A DNA stretch of 64,000 bases, from NCBI RefSeq assembly GCF_046254905.1, contig NZ_CP158016.1, positions 2,108,001-2,172,000 of the forward strand, written 5' to 3'. A program made the translations under genes and the position numbers. Each line of letters opens with the position of its first letter. The stretch's first letter is position 1. The notes beneath the pieces are model-generated. The model ran no database searches, was not told the DNA's origin, and worked only from the letters and a program-made list of their open reading frames with translations. Shown here in pieces: positions 43,667 through 52,988 of the stretch. Source of the stretch: Pseudaeromonas aegiceratis (lineage in GTDB: Bacteria > Pseudomonadota > Gammaproteobacteria > Enterobacterales > Aeromonadaceae).

Positions 43667-44833
43667 ATGGCCCCATTACGCTCACTGGCCCTCATCGGCC
43701 TCCTACTGCCCTGCTACTGTCCCGCCGCCGGCCTCTACCTGTATGAGCTGGGGACCGACGATGTGGGGCTCGCCAGCGCGGGCAGTGCCGCCCGCGCCCA
43801 GGATGCTGCCACCATCGCCACCAACCCGGCGGGCATGACCCGGCTAGCCGGCGATGTCACTACCCTGGGATTACAGGGCCTGTACGGTGACACCCACTAC
43901 CAGATGGCCAATGGCAATCTCGACAGCCCCAGCGATAGCATCATCGGCTGGTTTCCCGGCGGCAGCGCCTTTTACAGTCACAGCCTGGATGACCGCTGGA
44001 ACGTCGGCCTGGGCCTGTACGGCAACTTCGGCCTCTCCCTGGACTTCGGCGACTGGAGCGGCAGCGACATCTTGAAAGACTGCACCCTGATGGCCATGAG
44101 CCTGCAGCCCAGCGTGGCCTACCGTCTCAATGACGCCTGGTCCGTGGGGCTGGGACTCACCGCCAATTACGGTATCTTCGCCCTCAAGGGCGCCAAGGAC
44201 AGTGGACTGGACATCAGCGATACCGACTGGGCGCCGGGCTACAAGCTGGGGCTGCTCTATCAGCCTAGGGCGGATCTACGCCTGGGGCTGGCCTACAGCA
44301 GTCACGTCACCTATCGCTTCGCCGACACCGGGCTCAGTGAGGCGATACAGGATCTGCCCCTGTCCGGCAAGGTAGTCGCCCCGCAACAGCTGATGCTCAG
44401 CGGCGTCTACAGCGTCTCCCCCCGGGTGGATCTGCTGGCCAATCTCGGCTGGCAGGACTGGTCCGTGTATAACAAGAACCAGGTCTGGATCGGCGAATAC
44501 AGCAAGCCCAGCACGGATCTGCTGCATGACACCTGGCACCTGGCCCTGGGACTGCAGAACCACATCGAACCCCGCTGGACCCTCAACATGGGCGTGGCCT
44601 TCGACAGCAGCATCTACAAGGATCAGGACAATGCCCTGCTGGCCATGCCCTCCGGCGATACCGTGCGCCTGGGCGTCGGCGGGCGCTATACATTCGACGA
44701 CCACAACTCCCTGGGCATAGCGCTGGAGCTGGCCCAGGTGGATGGTTCCACCGTGCAGGGCAATCTGCTGGGCGGCCATTACAACCCCTCCACCCTGTAC
44801 TTTATCGCCATCAGCTACGGCCATAAGTCCTAG
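43667..44833 (+). CDS. FadL-family outer-membrane transporter
   Basis: A 388-aa beta-barrel protein of the OmpP1/FadL/TodX family, which moves long-chain fatty acids or hydrophobic compounds through the outer membrane by lateral diffusion. A signal peptide (LRSLALIGLLLPCYCPAAG) precedes the mature start, LYLYELGTDDVGLASAGSAA, followed by DAATIATNPAGMTRL, the hatch signature of the family. Strands such as WNVGLGLYGNFGLSLDFG and LRLGLAYSSHVTYRF follow. The ATG at 43667 has AAGGAGAGACAC upstream. Confidence 0.88.
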   Translation: MAPLRSLALIGLLLPCYCPAAGLYLYELGTDDVGLASAGSAARAQDAATIATNPAGMTRLAGDVTTLGLQGLYGDTHYQMANGNLDSPSDSIIGWFPGGSAFYSHSLDDRWNVGLGLYGNFGLSLDFGDWSGSDILKDCTLMAMSLQPSVAYRLNDAWSVGLGLTANYGIFALKGAKDSGLDISDTDWAPGYKLGLLYQPRADLRLGLAYSSHVTYRFADTGLSEAIQDLPLSGKVVAPQQLMLSGVYSVSPRVDLLANLGWQDWSVYNKNQVWIGEYSKPSTDLLHDTWHLALGLQNHIEPRWTLNMGVAFDSSIYKDQDNALLAMPSGDTVRLGVGGRYTFDDHNSLGIALELAQVDGSTVQGNLLGGHYNPSTLYFIAISYGHKS

Positions 44834-44865
44834 CGTTCAGCCCGGTGCCGCGCCGACCACCGACA

Positions 44866-44896
44866 AAAAAGCCCTAGGACATCCCTAGGGCTTTTT
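44866..44896. terminator. Bidirectional terminator
   Basis: 13-bp stem AAAAAGCCCTAGG / CCTAGGGCTTTTT with a 5-nt loop between the convergent FadL-type and DUF1254-type genes. Confidence 0.92.
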
Positions 44897-44922
44897 CTAT
44901 GCAGCGGGCAGCAGCGCCGGGC

Positions 44923-46216
44923 TTACTTCATCACCTCCAGGGACGGGAAGGTGTATTTGCCTTCGCGGATGGCCTGGTCCGGTCCATACATGCGCAAGAT
45001 GATGTAGGCATCCTTCTCCGGGATCGGCAGCCAGTTGGGATCATTGGCATCGCCCTTGGCGCTCAATTCGATGGTGTACATGCCATCGGCCCCGGGTTTG
45101 AGGGTTCTATCACCCCGGCTGTGCCGGTTGATCTCGTTGTGCGCCATCAGCTTGTTATCCGACCCATACACGGTGAAGGACCAGAATTGACTCACGTTGG
45201 GCGCCTTGAAGTGCATGCGGTACTGCTTGCCGTTGGCGCCATTGATGTTCTTGCCATCGGCTCCCGTCACCGCCTGCAGGTAGACGGACTCTTCCGGCGG
45301 CAGGCCCCACTGGCCAAGGAAGGTGCCCTCGGCAAACAGATCCCGCTGGCCGTTCTGTAACTGCTCCCGGGTGCCAAGCAACTTCTCAGAATTCGTCATC
45401 TTGGGCGCCAGCTCGGCCAGATACGCCATGCCGAGCTGCTCCCCGGTCTTGGCGGCGGCCAGCTGGGCGCTGGTAAATTTCTCGGCACAGGGGGCCAGCC
45501 CAATCGCCAGGTACTTAGCCAGCCACTGCTTGTCCGCCGTGCCCATGTCGCCTTCACACAGCACAAAGTTCACCCGTTGCAGCCAGTTGGTCTTGGCCGG
45601 ATCCGGCCAGTGATGGACCTTGGGCTTGGGCCCCGGCCCCCCCAGGTAGGCGGATAGGGTACGGATGTTCCACTGATCCATGTAATTGAGGGCAACCTGC
45701 TCATCCTCTTTCCCGGTGGCCATGATGCGGCCCATCAGCTTGAGAAAGTTTGAATCCACCCGGATCACCTCGTTGACGCTGGCCGGCACCTCCCCCTGCC
45801 AGCTGTCCAAGGCAAACATGAAGCGTCCACCCTGCTCGCCCCGCAGGCGGGAACCTATCATGGAGGTGGTGTAATGCCCCATGTCCATGGTGTGCAGTAT
45901 CCAGTAGCGCCCCTTATCCATGTCCGGCACGCTGACGATCACGGGCTCGGCGCTCACATCCAGCCAGCCCTGCAGGTGCAGGGTGTCGTTGTTGATGGTC
46001 GGATGGGAGGTGTAGGTGTCGTCGGCGATGTGCCGGATATTTTGGAAGCGGTTTAACGGCACCTCTTTCTTGTTGGCGGTTTCGTAGAAAAACTTGTAAG
46101 CCTCGTCCATGGAATAGGCATAGATGAAGGCCTCCTTGGCCAGCTCATCGGATATTTTTGCAGACGCGGGCAGCACAACGGCACATAACGACACTGCCAA
46201 AATAAATTTTTTTCAT
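44923..46216 (-). pseudogene. DUF1254/DUF1214 exported protein, frameshifted in the signal peptide at an A7 run
   Basis: From 46200 the frame encodes about 425 aa of an exported DUF1254-DUF1214 protein: EAFIYAYSMDEAYKFFYETA, NNDTLHLQGWLDVSAEPVIV and FYSFTVYG-like FWSFTVYGSDNKLMAHNE. The well-placed ATG (46214-46216, RBS GGAGAG) is out of frame by one base. With six instead of seven A after that ATG, the N-terminus reads MKKFILAVSLCAVVLPASA, a textbook signal peptide. So the gene is either a frameshift mutant, a slippage-prone (phase-variable or transcriptionally rescued) gene, or a sequencing error. Function is unknown. Confidence 0.8.
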
Positions 46217-46503
46217 AGCTCTCTCCAACAGGGGAAGTTCAGCCAATCAATCGGCAATTCGAAGGAACTGGGTGTGACACCGTGAGGCCCTAATGCACCT
46301 CAACTCAAGAAGTCTGTCACCGACGCGGGCCTGCGTCACATGACTTTTTTGATGGTGCCGACGCCTGCAAGGCTGAGGTGGTCCGGCTCACGGGGTAGCC
46401 TGTCGGGTAGGCCTTGGAGGGTTGCTTTAGCCGGTAGCCAAAGGGGGGCTTAAGTCGGCGGTGAGCACTTCACCGCCGTTTCGTCGATATTGTTGCCAAA
46501 GCG

Positions 46504-47289
46504 CTACCCCTGCATGGCCTCCAAGGCGCTGAGCGATTCCGGCAGGATCTGACCTCCATCAATCACCAGATTCTGGCCGGTCATGTACCGCGCCTCGTCG
46601 GTGGCGAAAAACAGAGCACCGTTGGCGATGTCCACCGGCTCCCCGAGGTAGCCCAGCGGCACGCTGGCGGCCATCTGACGAATATACTCATCACCCATCC
46701 CATCGAGCCCCTCTGTCATGATGTTCCCAGGTGAGACGGCATTCACGGTGATCTTCCAGGGCGCCAACTCGATGGCGGCCGTACGCATGAAACCCAGTTG
46801 TGCCGCCTTGCTGGCGCCATAGTGAGACCAGCCGGGAAAGCCGGTTATGGGTCCGGTGATGGACGAGGTCAGTATGATGCGCCCCTGCATCTGCTGCTTC
46901 ATATAGGGCAGACAGGCGGTCACCGCCATGAACATCCCCTTGACGTTGGTATCCATCACCAGGTCGTAATCCTCCTCGGTCATGTCCGCCAGGGCGGCGG
47001 AAGGAAAGATGCCGGCATTGGCACAGAGAATATCGATCCGCCCAAAGGCGGCCATGGCCTGCTGTGCGACGGCATCCATGTCGCTGCGACGACGCACATC
47101 CGCTGCCACACCAATGGCCTGGGTACCCTGCTCCGCCACCAGGGCTGCCGTGGCCTGGGCCTCCTCCAGATTGCGTGACACCACCACCAGGTTGCAGCCC
47201 ACCTGACCAAAGCGCAGCGCTATCCCCTTGCCAATCCCCTTGCTTCCCCCGGTGACGATCACCGTCTTGCCCTTTAACGAATTGAACAT
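46504..47289 (-). CDS. Short-chain dehydrogenase/reductase (FabG-like)
   Basis: A 261-aa classical SDR, NAD(P)H-dependent. The cofactor motif TGGSKGIG is at 13-20, NAG at 91-93, Asn115, then TSSITG with Ser142/143 and the catalytic Tyr157-X3-Lys161 (YGASK). The C-terminal VSPGNIMTEGL and YMTGQNLVIDGG motifs are complete. Substrate is unknown. It is the last gene of a leftward pair with the kinase gene (3-nt gap). Context suggests it oxidises or reduces a carbonyl/alcohol intermediate of the locus. Confidence 0.9.
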   Translation of the reverse strand: MFNSLKGKTVIVTGGSKGIGKGIALRFGQVGCNLVVVSRNLEEAQATAALVAEQGTQAIGVAADVRRRSDMDAVAQQAMAAFGRIDILCANAGIFPSAALADMTEEDYDLVMDTNVKGMFMAVTACLPYMKQQMQGRIILTSSITGPITGFPGWSHYGASKAAQLGFMRTAAIELAPWKITVNAVSPGNIMTEGLDGMGDEYIRQMAASVPLGYLGEPVDIANGALFFATDEARYMTGQNLVIDGGQILPESLSALEAMQG

Positions 47290-47292
47290 CGC

Positions 47293-48300
47293 CTAGCCCT
47301 CGTTAGTGTCTGTCGCTGATAGATAGGTACCGGACAGGAACTGCCGGCACAGAGATACGGTATCGAAGGTGAACTGCTCCCCCATCTCCATGGCGAAGGG
47401 GATCTCAGCATGGGACGCAAGCCAGGCCGTGAGCAGAATGCGGCGCAGAATGGAAAGCACCGGCAAGATGGCCAAATCCAGCTCACTCAGGGGTTCAATG
47501 GCGCCGTAGCCGCGGATCCAGGCCTGCAGCAGTGCCGGCGCCTCAGGCAGATGTTCGATGAAACTTAAGGAGGCGGCAAAGTCGTACAGATACCAGCTAA
47601 AACCACAGTCATCAAAGTCGATCAATTGCAGGCGGTCATCGTCCAGCAGCAGGTTGGCCAAACGCAGATCGGCATGGACCAAGCCAAACACCTGTGCTCC
47701 CTCGCCATAGTCGGCGAGTTGCTGTGTCACTTGCAACAGGGTCTGGGTGATGATCGCCGCCCCCTCGGGCGTCAGCCCCATGCTGGCCTGCCAGGGTCCC
47801 CAGTGGGGTTGCTCGCCCACCATGGTGGCCACATTCCACAGCTTGCGGGTAAACCAATCAGGCCGACGCCAGCCACGGGCATGCCGATGCATCCGGGCCG
47901 TGATCCCGCCAATCACCTCGAACCAATGGGGCAACGCCTCGCCAGGCGCTGGCTCTTGACCAGGCAGGCGGGTAAAGGCCACCGCATAACGGGCCTGCGG
48001 CGTTCCCGCTCCCAACTGCACCACCATGTCACCCGAGACCGACGACACCGGCCGGGCGGTCTGAATGATCCCTTCCTCCACTAGCGCTTGGATCCAGGCC
48101 AACTCGGACCGAATTTCGCTTAAGGATGAGTAGCCCTGCCGCTGTACCCGGATGATCAGATCCGCCACCCCGAAGGTGGCATTTTCCGACAGGTTTAACA
48201 GCCTGATCTCTGCCGCTGGTTGCACACCCCAGCTCGGCAGGGCCTCCCCCAGCATGCGAGTCAATCCGGCCACAACCTCGGGTGAGTATTCCTGTGCCAT
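47293..48300 (-). CDS. APH-fold small-molecule kinase
   Basis: A 335-aa aminoglycoside-phosphotransferase-fold kinase. The catalytic loop is VHADLRLANLLL (His209, Asp211, Asn216), and the metal-binding motif is LIDFDD (Asp228). The N-lobe nucleotide region spans about residues 35-115. The overall arrangement resembles homoserine-kinase-II/hydroxylysine-kinase-like proteins rather than true resistance enzymes. The ATG at 48300 has GGGAGGCGAC upstream. Being paired with an SDR and, nearby, a phospho-lyase-like PLP enzyme, it probably phosphorylates a hydroxyl of an imported amine. The substrate is inferred, not shown. Confidence 0.85.
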   Translation of the reverse strand: MAQEYSPEVVAGLTRMLGEALPSWGVQPAAEIRLLNLSENATFGVADLIIRVQRQGYSSLSEIRSELAWIQALVEEGIIQTARPVSSVSGDMVVQLGAGTPQARYAVAFTRLPGQEPAPGEALPHWFEVIGGITARMHRHARGWRRPDWFTRKLWNVATMVGEQPHWGPWQASMGLTPEGAAIITQTLLQVTQQLADYGEGAQVFGLVHADLRLANLLLDDDRLQLIDFDDCGFSWYLYDFAASLSFIEHLPEAPALLQAWIRGYGAIEPLSELDLAILPVLSILRRILLTAWLASHAEIPFAMEMGEQFTFDTVSLCRQFLSGTYLSATDTNEG

Positions 48301-48831
48301 GTCGCCTCCCTTACCAGCCACGAAATGTGGCACAACATGCATCCAGTGTTGATTCGCCATCATCCTAAGACCATTTATGTTTAAGGTCACTCCTTTTTCA
48401 ACGCAACACTGGCTGCTTTATTAAGCTGCCACTCTTAAAAATCAGCGTAAAACCGCAACAAACAAAATTAAATACCATTTAATATCATGCTATTGCACAT
48501 AATTTGATGCTACTCAAGGCAACGCCCCGCGACGCAACACCAACGTTGCATGTCACAGATTCAATGTTGTATCTCACACACCCGTGTAGTAAGTTGGCAA
48601 TGACGTGAGCCACATCGCCACCTGCGGTCGTCAGTGTGCTGTTCACCCAGCGCCGGCTGGGACGGGCTATCACACTAGCGAACAGCGAGCGAAGGGGAAT
48701 CACCGTTGACAGGGCATTCCTGAGACCCTGTCTGTCATGCCGTTTGGAAACAAGGATGGGTGTATGTCTGCACTACCTGGCTGGGTAGTTGCCCCACATA
48801 CCGTCACGTCATCATGTCCTGGAGGAATACA
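48301..48831. other. Divergent control region of the kinase and importer operons
   Basis: 531 bases without a supported gene; a central A+T-rich tract (about 48410-48500) stands out from the G+C-rich surroundings. It contains GTTGC/GCAAC half-sites at 48404, 48534, 48545 and 48566. Promoters for both directions are expected here, but no unambiguous -35/-10 pair was picked. Confidence 0.6.
48534..48578. promoter_or_regulatory. Candidate operator cluster of the catabolic locus (site 1)
   Basis: An inverted pair GCAAC-N6-GTTGC (48534-48549) overlaps a direct repeat GTTGCATGTCACA (48545-48557) / GTTGTATCTCACA (48566-48578). The repeats match at 11 of 13 positions and start exactly 21 bp apart, two helical turns. 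The DeoR-family protein of the locus is the likely binder (inference). Confidence 0.5.
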
Positions 48832-49959
48832 ATGAACCCAATGAGTCGCCGCTCGATGATGAAGCTGCTGGGTGCTGGTGCCCTGGCCGCCGCCACCCCC
48901 TTCGGCCTGTCCAGACAGGCCCTGGCCGCCGGTCGGGAGAAAAATCTCAACATACTGTGCTGGGAAGGCTACAACTCGGCCGATGTGCTGGATCCTTACC
49001 GCAAGCTGCGCGGAGCCGATGTGAAGGCCGAATCGGCCACCAATGACCCCACCATGATTAACCGATTACGGGCCGGCGAAAATAAGATCTGGGATCTCAT
49101 CAACGTCAACAACCCCTGGGCGCGCAAGATCCTCTGGCCTGAGCACCTGATCAAACCCCTGGATCGCGCCAAGTTTGAGCCCTATTTCGACAAGATGTTG
49201 CCCATCTTCAAGCCCCCCTATTCTTGGGCCATGAGCGATGACGGTCAGGATCTGCTGGGCATGGTGCAGCGTTTCGGTCCCTTCAACTTCGTCGTCAACA
49301 CCGACAAGATCAGCCGCAAGATGGCCGAGCAGGAAGGCTGGGATCTGTGGAATGACAAGGCCATGAATGGTCGTTACGGCATTCAGGAGTCCGACGACTG
49401 GAACGTATTCGACATTTTCCTCATCGCCGGCATCGATCCCTTCAAGATGCACACCGATGCCGAGCTGCAGACCTTTAGTGAAACGGCCGTCAAGGTCTTC
49501 AAGGGAGCCAAACTGGTGGGGGATGTGGCGGCCATGAACCAGGCCCTGGTGACCGGCGAAATCGACTGTTATCTCTCCGGTGGAACCTACACGGCCTCTC
49601 TGGCCCGCGCCGAAGGCTACGACAATATTCGCGCCATCTCGCCCCTCAAGGGGGCTGTCATGTGGGTGGAGGTCACCTCTTTGGTGAACAACCCCACCCC
49701 CAGCCCGCTGGCCGAGGACTTCCTGGCCTACGTTCAACAACCTCAGGTAGCCCGTCAGGTGGCCTTCGCCGAAGGCACCTACAACCCGGTGGCCCAGATG
49801 GGCAATCCCGAGTGCCTCAAGCTGTTCTCCAAGGACGATCTGAACGCCATTCAGTGGGACTCCCTTGAAGAAGAAATGAGCCGATCAATGGCCTACGACA
49901 TAGTCCCCGACTATGAGAAGGCCCATGACCTGATGACGGAAGCCAAGCGCCAACGCTAA
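48832..49959 (+). CDS. PotD-like ABC binding protein with Tat signal
   Basis: A 375-aa periplasmic binding protein of the spermidine/putrescine family (SBP_bac_8 type). The N-terminus MNPMSRRSMMKLLGAGALAA has the twin-arginine pair followed by a hydrophobic stretch and an AxA cleavage site after about residue 32 (QALA). Mature sequence starts NLNILCWEGYNSADVLDPYR. The acidic-residue polyamine pocket of PotD was not mapped, so the ligand is unknown. Tat export means it folds in the cytoplasm first. RBS GGAGGAATACA. First gene of a four-gene importer operon; tatABC lies 5 kb away. Confidence 0.88.
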   Translation: MNPMSRRSMMKLLGAGALAAATPFGLSRQALAAGREKNLNILCWEGYNSADVLDPYRKLRGADVKAESATNDPTMINRLRAGENKIWDLINVNNPWARKILWPEHLIKPLDRAKFEPYFDKMLPIFKPPYSWAMSDDGQDLLGMVQRFGPFNFVVNTDKISRKMAEQEGWDLWNDKAMNGRYGIQESDDWNVFDIFLIAGIDPFKMHTDAELQTFSETAVKVFKGAKLVGDVAAMNQALVTGEIDCYLSGGTYTASLARAEGYDNIRAISPLKGAVMWVEVTSLVNNPTPSPLAEDFLAYVQQPQVARQVAFAEGTYNPVAQMGNPECLKLFSKDDLNAIQWDSLEEEMSRSMAYDIVPDYEKAHDLMTEAKRQR

Positions 49960-50012
49960 TCCCGACGGGGCAGAGCCGCCTCTGCCCCCTATTGCCGCCA
50001 TGAAATGTGAAG

Positions 50013-51110
50013 ATGGAACCCAAAGAGATGGACACCAGAGGTAGTGGATACAAAAGCATTCTTGACCTGGTCAACGTCGAGCGCTCATTCGAGGGTTTTC
50101 AGGCGGTCAAATCCGTCAACCTGAGGATCAAGCAGAACGAGTTTTTTACCATTGTTGGCCCATCAGGATCAGGCAAGACCACCATGCTCAAAATGTTGGC
50201 GGGCATGGATCAACCAACCCGTGGTGACATTGTACTCAACGGGCAAAGCATCAACAGCTTGGCAGCGGATCAGCGCCCCACCTGCATGGTGTTCCAGTTC
50301 CTGGCCCTGTTTCCCCACATGACGGTGGGCCAGAACATCGAATTTCCAATGAAAATGCGTGGTGAATCGCCGGAACAGCGCCAAGAGACGGCCCACCGGC
50401 TGATGGCCATGGTGCGTCTGCCAGAAGACTACTACGGCAAGAGCGTGATGAAGTGCTCCGGCGGCGAACGCCAGCGGGTAGCCATAGCCCGCGCCTTCGC
50501 CTATGACCCCGAGATACTCTTATTCGACGAACCCCTGTCGGCCATCGATGCCAAGCTGCGCAAGACATTGCAGAAGGAGCTCAAGGAACTGCATCGGCAG
50601 TCCGGCAAGACCTTCATCTACATCACCCACTCTCTAGAAGAAGCCATGTTCATGTCCGATCGCATCGGCGTCATGTGCCGGGGTGAGCTGGTGCAGGTGG
50701 GCACCCCGGAAGACATCTACATGCGACCACGCAATCGGTTTGTCGCCGAGTTCATGGGGGATACCAACATCTTTGACGTGCGAGCCCTGCCCGGCGGGGG
50801 CTGGGAGTCCAAGGCCTTACCTGGAGTTTCCCTGACCCTGGTGCCCAAGGATAAGGAGCTGGAAGGCTTTGTCATGGTCCGGCCGGAGAGGATGCAGGTG
50901 GTCCTGCCCGACGGCCCCATGCCGGATAACGTGATTGACTGCCAGGTGCAGGACAAATTCGAGATGGGTGCCCGTGACCAATACGAGCTGGTGTTCCAGC
51001 ACCACCCCATCTCCCTGGAGTTGCCCCATGGCAGCCTGTCTGAGGTGACGATCGGATCGACCCTTCGCTTGGGCTGGAATGCGGCCGACGCCGTGTTTGT
51101 CACGGAGTAA
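50013..51110 (+). CDS. PotA-like ABC transporter ATPase
   Basis: A 365-aa importer ATPase with a C-terminal TOBE domain. Walker A GPSGSGKTT is at about 49-57, Q-loop in VFQFLALFPHMTV, signature CSGGERQRVAIARA, Walker B ILLFDEPLSAID, H-loop ITHSLEEAM. The first signature residue is Cys instead of Leu and the last is Glu rather than Gln. The start is uncertain: GTG at 50007 or ATG at 50013 or 50028, none with a strong ribosome site. Energises uptake with the two permeases that follow. Confidence 0.88.
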   Translation: MEPKEMDTRGSGYKSILDLVNVERSFEGFQAVKSVNLRIKQNEFFTIVGPSGSGKTTMLKMLAGMDQPTRGDIVLNGQSINSLAADQRPTCMVFQFLALFPHMTVGQNIEFPMKMRGESPEQRQETAHRLMAMVRLPEDYYGKSVMKCSGGERQRVAIARAFAYDPEILLFDEPLSAIDAKLRKTLQKELKELHRQSGKTFIYITHSLEEAMFMSDRIGVMCRGELVQVGTPEDIYMRPRNRFVAEFMGDTNIFDVRALPGGGWESKALPGVSLTLVPKDKELEGFVMVRPERMQVVLPDGPMPDNVIDCQVQDKFEMGARDQYELVFQHHPISLELPHGSLSEVTIGSTLRLGWNAADAVFVTE

Positions 51111-51114
51111 CATC

Positions 51115-51984
51115 ATGAAGATCTGTTCACCTGTACGACGTGCGCTGTGCAGCCTCGGCGGCCGCTGCGCCTTGCCGGTCTATTTGCTGCTGCTTCTGGG
51201 CTTTGCCGCCCCATTGATTGCGGTGCTGGGCTTCTCGTTTGCCACGCCGCGCTCCTTCGACCTGTTTACCAGCTTCAGCTGGGACAACTATCTCGAGATG
51301 CTGCAAGGCAGCGTGTGGAAGTCCTACGCCTGGTCACTCTGCCTGGCCGCCCTCGCCACGGCCAGCCTGGCGGTGATCTGCTATCCGGTGGCGGTAGGCA
51401 TGGTGCGGGTATTCGGGCCCCGCCTCTCCTCACTCATCAGCGTGTTGTTTGTCTTCCCGCTGTTTGTCTCAGAGAACGTCCGCCTGTACGGCTGGGTGCT
51501 GTTCTTCATGAAGCACGGCGTGCTGGACGGCCTGGCCAAGTTGATGGGTGGCCAGGGACCCGAGGTACTGTTCACCGGCCAGATCACCCTGTTCGGCCTG
51601 ATCTACACCTTCCTGCCCTACATGCTGTTTCCCCTGGTACTGGGTATCGCCCTGCTGCCCCAAGATCTGCTCACTGCGGCCCGTGATCTGGGCGCCAGCC
51701 GGTGGCAGACATGGCGTGAGGTGGAACTGCCCCTGGCCATGCCCGGCATGCTCATCGGCATGCTGCTGACCTTCGTACTGGCCACCGGCTCCCTGTCAGA
51801 GGCCAAGATACTGGGTGGACAATCCATCATCGTCATCACCCACGACATTGACACGGCCTTCACCTACTCCCAGAACTGGCCCTTCGGTTCCGCCCTGGCC
51901 GTGGTATTGACCCTGGTGATCGGGGTGCTGACGTTGCTGGCCTTCACCCGCCTGGACCTGGATAAGGTTCTGGGCCGCAAGTAA
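51115..51984 (+). CDS. PotB-like ABC transporter permease
   Basis: A 289-aa inner-membrane permease with about six helices. The coupling loop is DLGASRWQTWREVELPLAMPG, the EAA-type sequence of Pot/Fbp permeases. The ATG at 51115 has GGAG 8 nt upstream and lies 4 nt after the ATPase stop codon. Same operon as the binding protein and ATPase. Confidence 0.9.
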   Translation: MKICSPVRRALCSLGGRCALPVYLLLLLGFAAPLIAVLGFSFATPRSFDLFTSFSWDNYLEMLQGSVWKSYAWSLCLAALATASLAVICYPVAVGMVRVFGPRLSSLISVLFVFPLFVSENVRLYGWVLFFMKHGVLDGLAKLMGGQGPEVLFTGQITLFGLIYTFLPYMLFPLVLGIALLPQDLLTAARDLGASRWQTWREVELPLAMPGMLIGMLLTFVLATGSLSEAKILGGQSIIVITHDIDTAFTYSQNWPFGSALAVVLTLVIGVLTLLAFTRLDLDKVLGRK

Positions 51985-51996
51985 AGGATTGCCCTC

Positions 51997-52806
51997 ATGG
52001 ATGCTGCAAGACATCAACGCTTAAACCGGTGGTTTATCTATGGCTGGACCCTGTTCATCCTGCTGTTCACCTACCTGCCGGTGCTGTGTGACGCCCTCTC
52101 CTCCCTGGCCAAATCACGCTACTTCATGTTTCCGGTGAGAGCCTGGTCCACCCTCTGGTGGGAAAAAACCGCCGACTCCATGGAGATCGGTGTGATCACC
52201 AACAACTCCCTGAAGATTGCCCTGCTGGTGACCCTGCTCAGCACCCTGATCGCCTTCTTCGGGGCCTTGGCCTTCGCCCGCTACGACTGGACAGGGCGCA
52301 AGGGCTTCCAGAAGCTGGTGCTGCTACCAATCTTCTTCCCCCAGCCGGTGTTGGGCCTGGCACTGCTGCTGTGGTTCAACGCCCTGGGTATCCAGCTCTC
52401 CTGGCTCACCGCGGTATTTGCCCACCTAGTGTGGATCACTCCTGTGGTGACCCTGGTGATTGCCATTCAGGTTTACGGCTTCGATCCCACCCTGGAGCTG
52501 GCGGCGCGAGATCTGGGGGCCAATCGCTGGCAGATCTGCACCCAGATCACCCTGCCCCTGTTGTGGCCCGGGATCTGGTCCGGCATGCTGTTCGCCTTCC
52601 TACTCTCCTGGGGGAACTTCCCCTTGTCTCTCTACACCTCCGGCGTGGATAACACTATCCCCAAATGGCTCTACAGCAAGATGGGCGCGGGCTATTCCCC
52701 CATGGTTCCCACCCTGGGCACCATGAGCACCCTGGGTGCCGCCGCCGTCATGGCCCTCGGCGCCGGCCTCATCTGGCTGGTAAACCGACGCCGCCGACAA
52801 CAATAA
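51997..52806 (+). CDS. PotC-like ABC transporter permease
   Basis: A 269-aa second permease, about six helices, with coupling loop AARDLGANRWQICTQITLPL and TNNSLKIALLVTLLSTLIAF. It begins 12 nt after the PotB-like gene with AAAGGATT upstream. The transporter set (ATPase, two permeases, binding protein) is complete. No transporter-specific regulator lies between it and the DeoR-type gene, which starts 182 nt further. Confidence 0.9.
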   Translation: MDAARHQRLNRWFIYGWTLFILLFTYLPVLCDALSSLAKSRYFMFPVRAWSTLWWEKTADSMEIGVITNNSLKIALLVTLLSTLIAFFGALAFARYDWTGRKGFQKLVLLPIFFPQPVLGLALLLWFNALGIQLSWLTAVFAHLVWITPVVTLVIAIQVYGFDPTLELAARDLGANRWQICTQITLPLLWPGIWSGMLFAFLLSWGNFPLSLYTSGVDNTIPKWLYSKMGAGYSPMVPTLGTMSTLGAAAVMALGAGLIWLVNRRRRQQ

Positions 52807-52988
52807 CGCCCCACCCTAGGGGCACATTTGGAGATCCAGGGCCCCCATGCCATAATTTTCCGAATTTTTTGGCTCCTTATCGGCCCCTGGATTGCCGCCC
52901 TGTGTCGGCCAATCCCGGCAGCAGGCTCAATTAACTGGATCCTGCCCAGCTCGATGAGGACAGCAGGTCGAGCAGCAGGAAACAGAGC

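Noticed and set aside
47293..48300. Aminoglycoside resistance enzyme
   Set aside because: Only the kinase fold motifs match. Context (SDR, importer, PLP enzyme) and overall sequence point to a metabolic small-molecule kinase.
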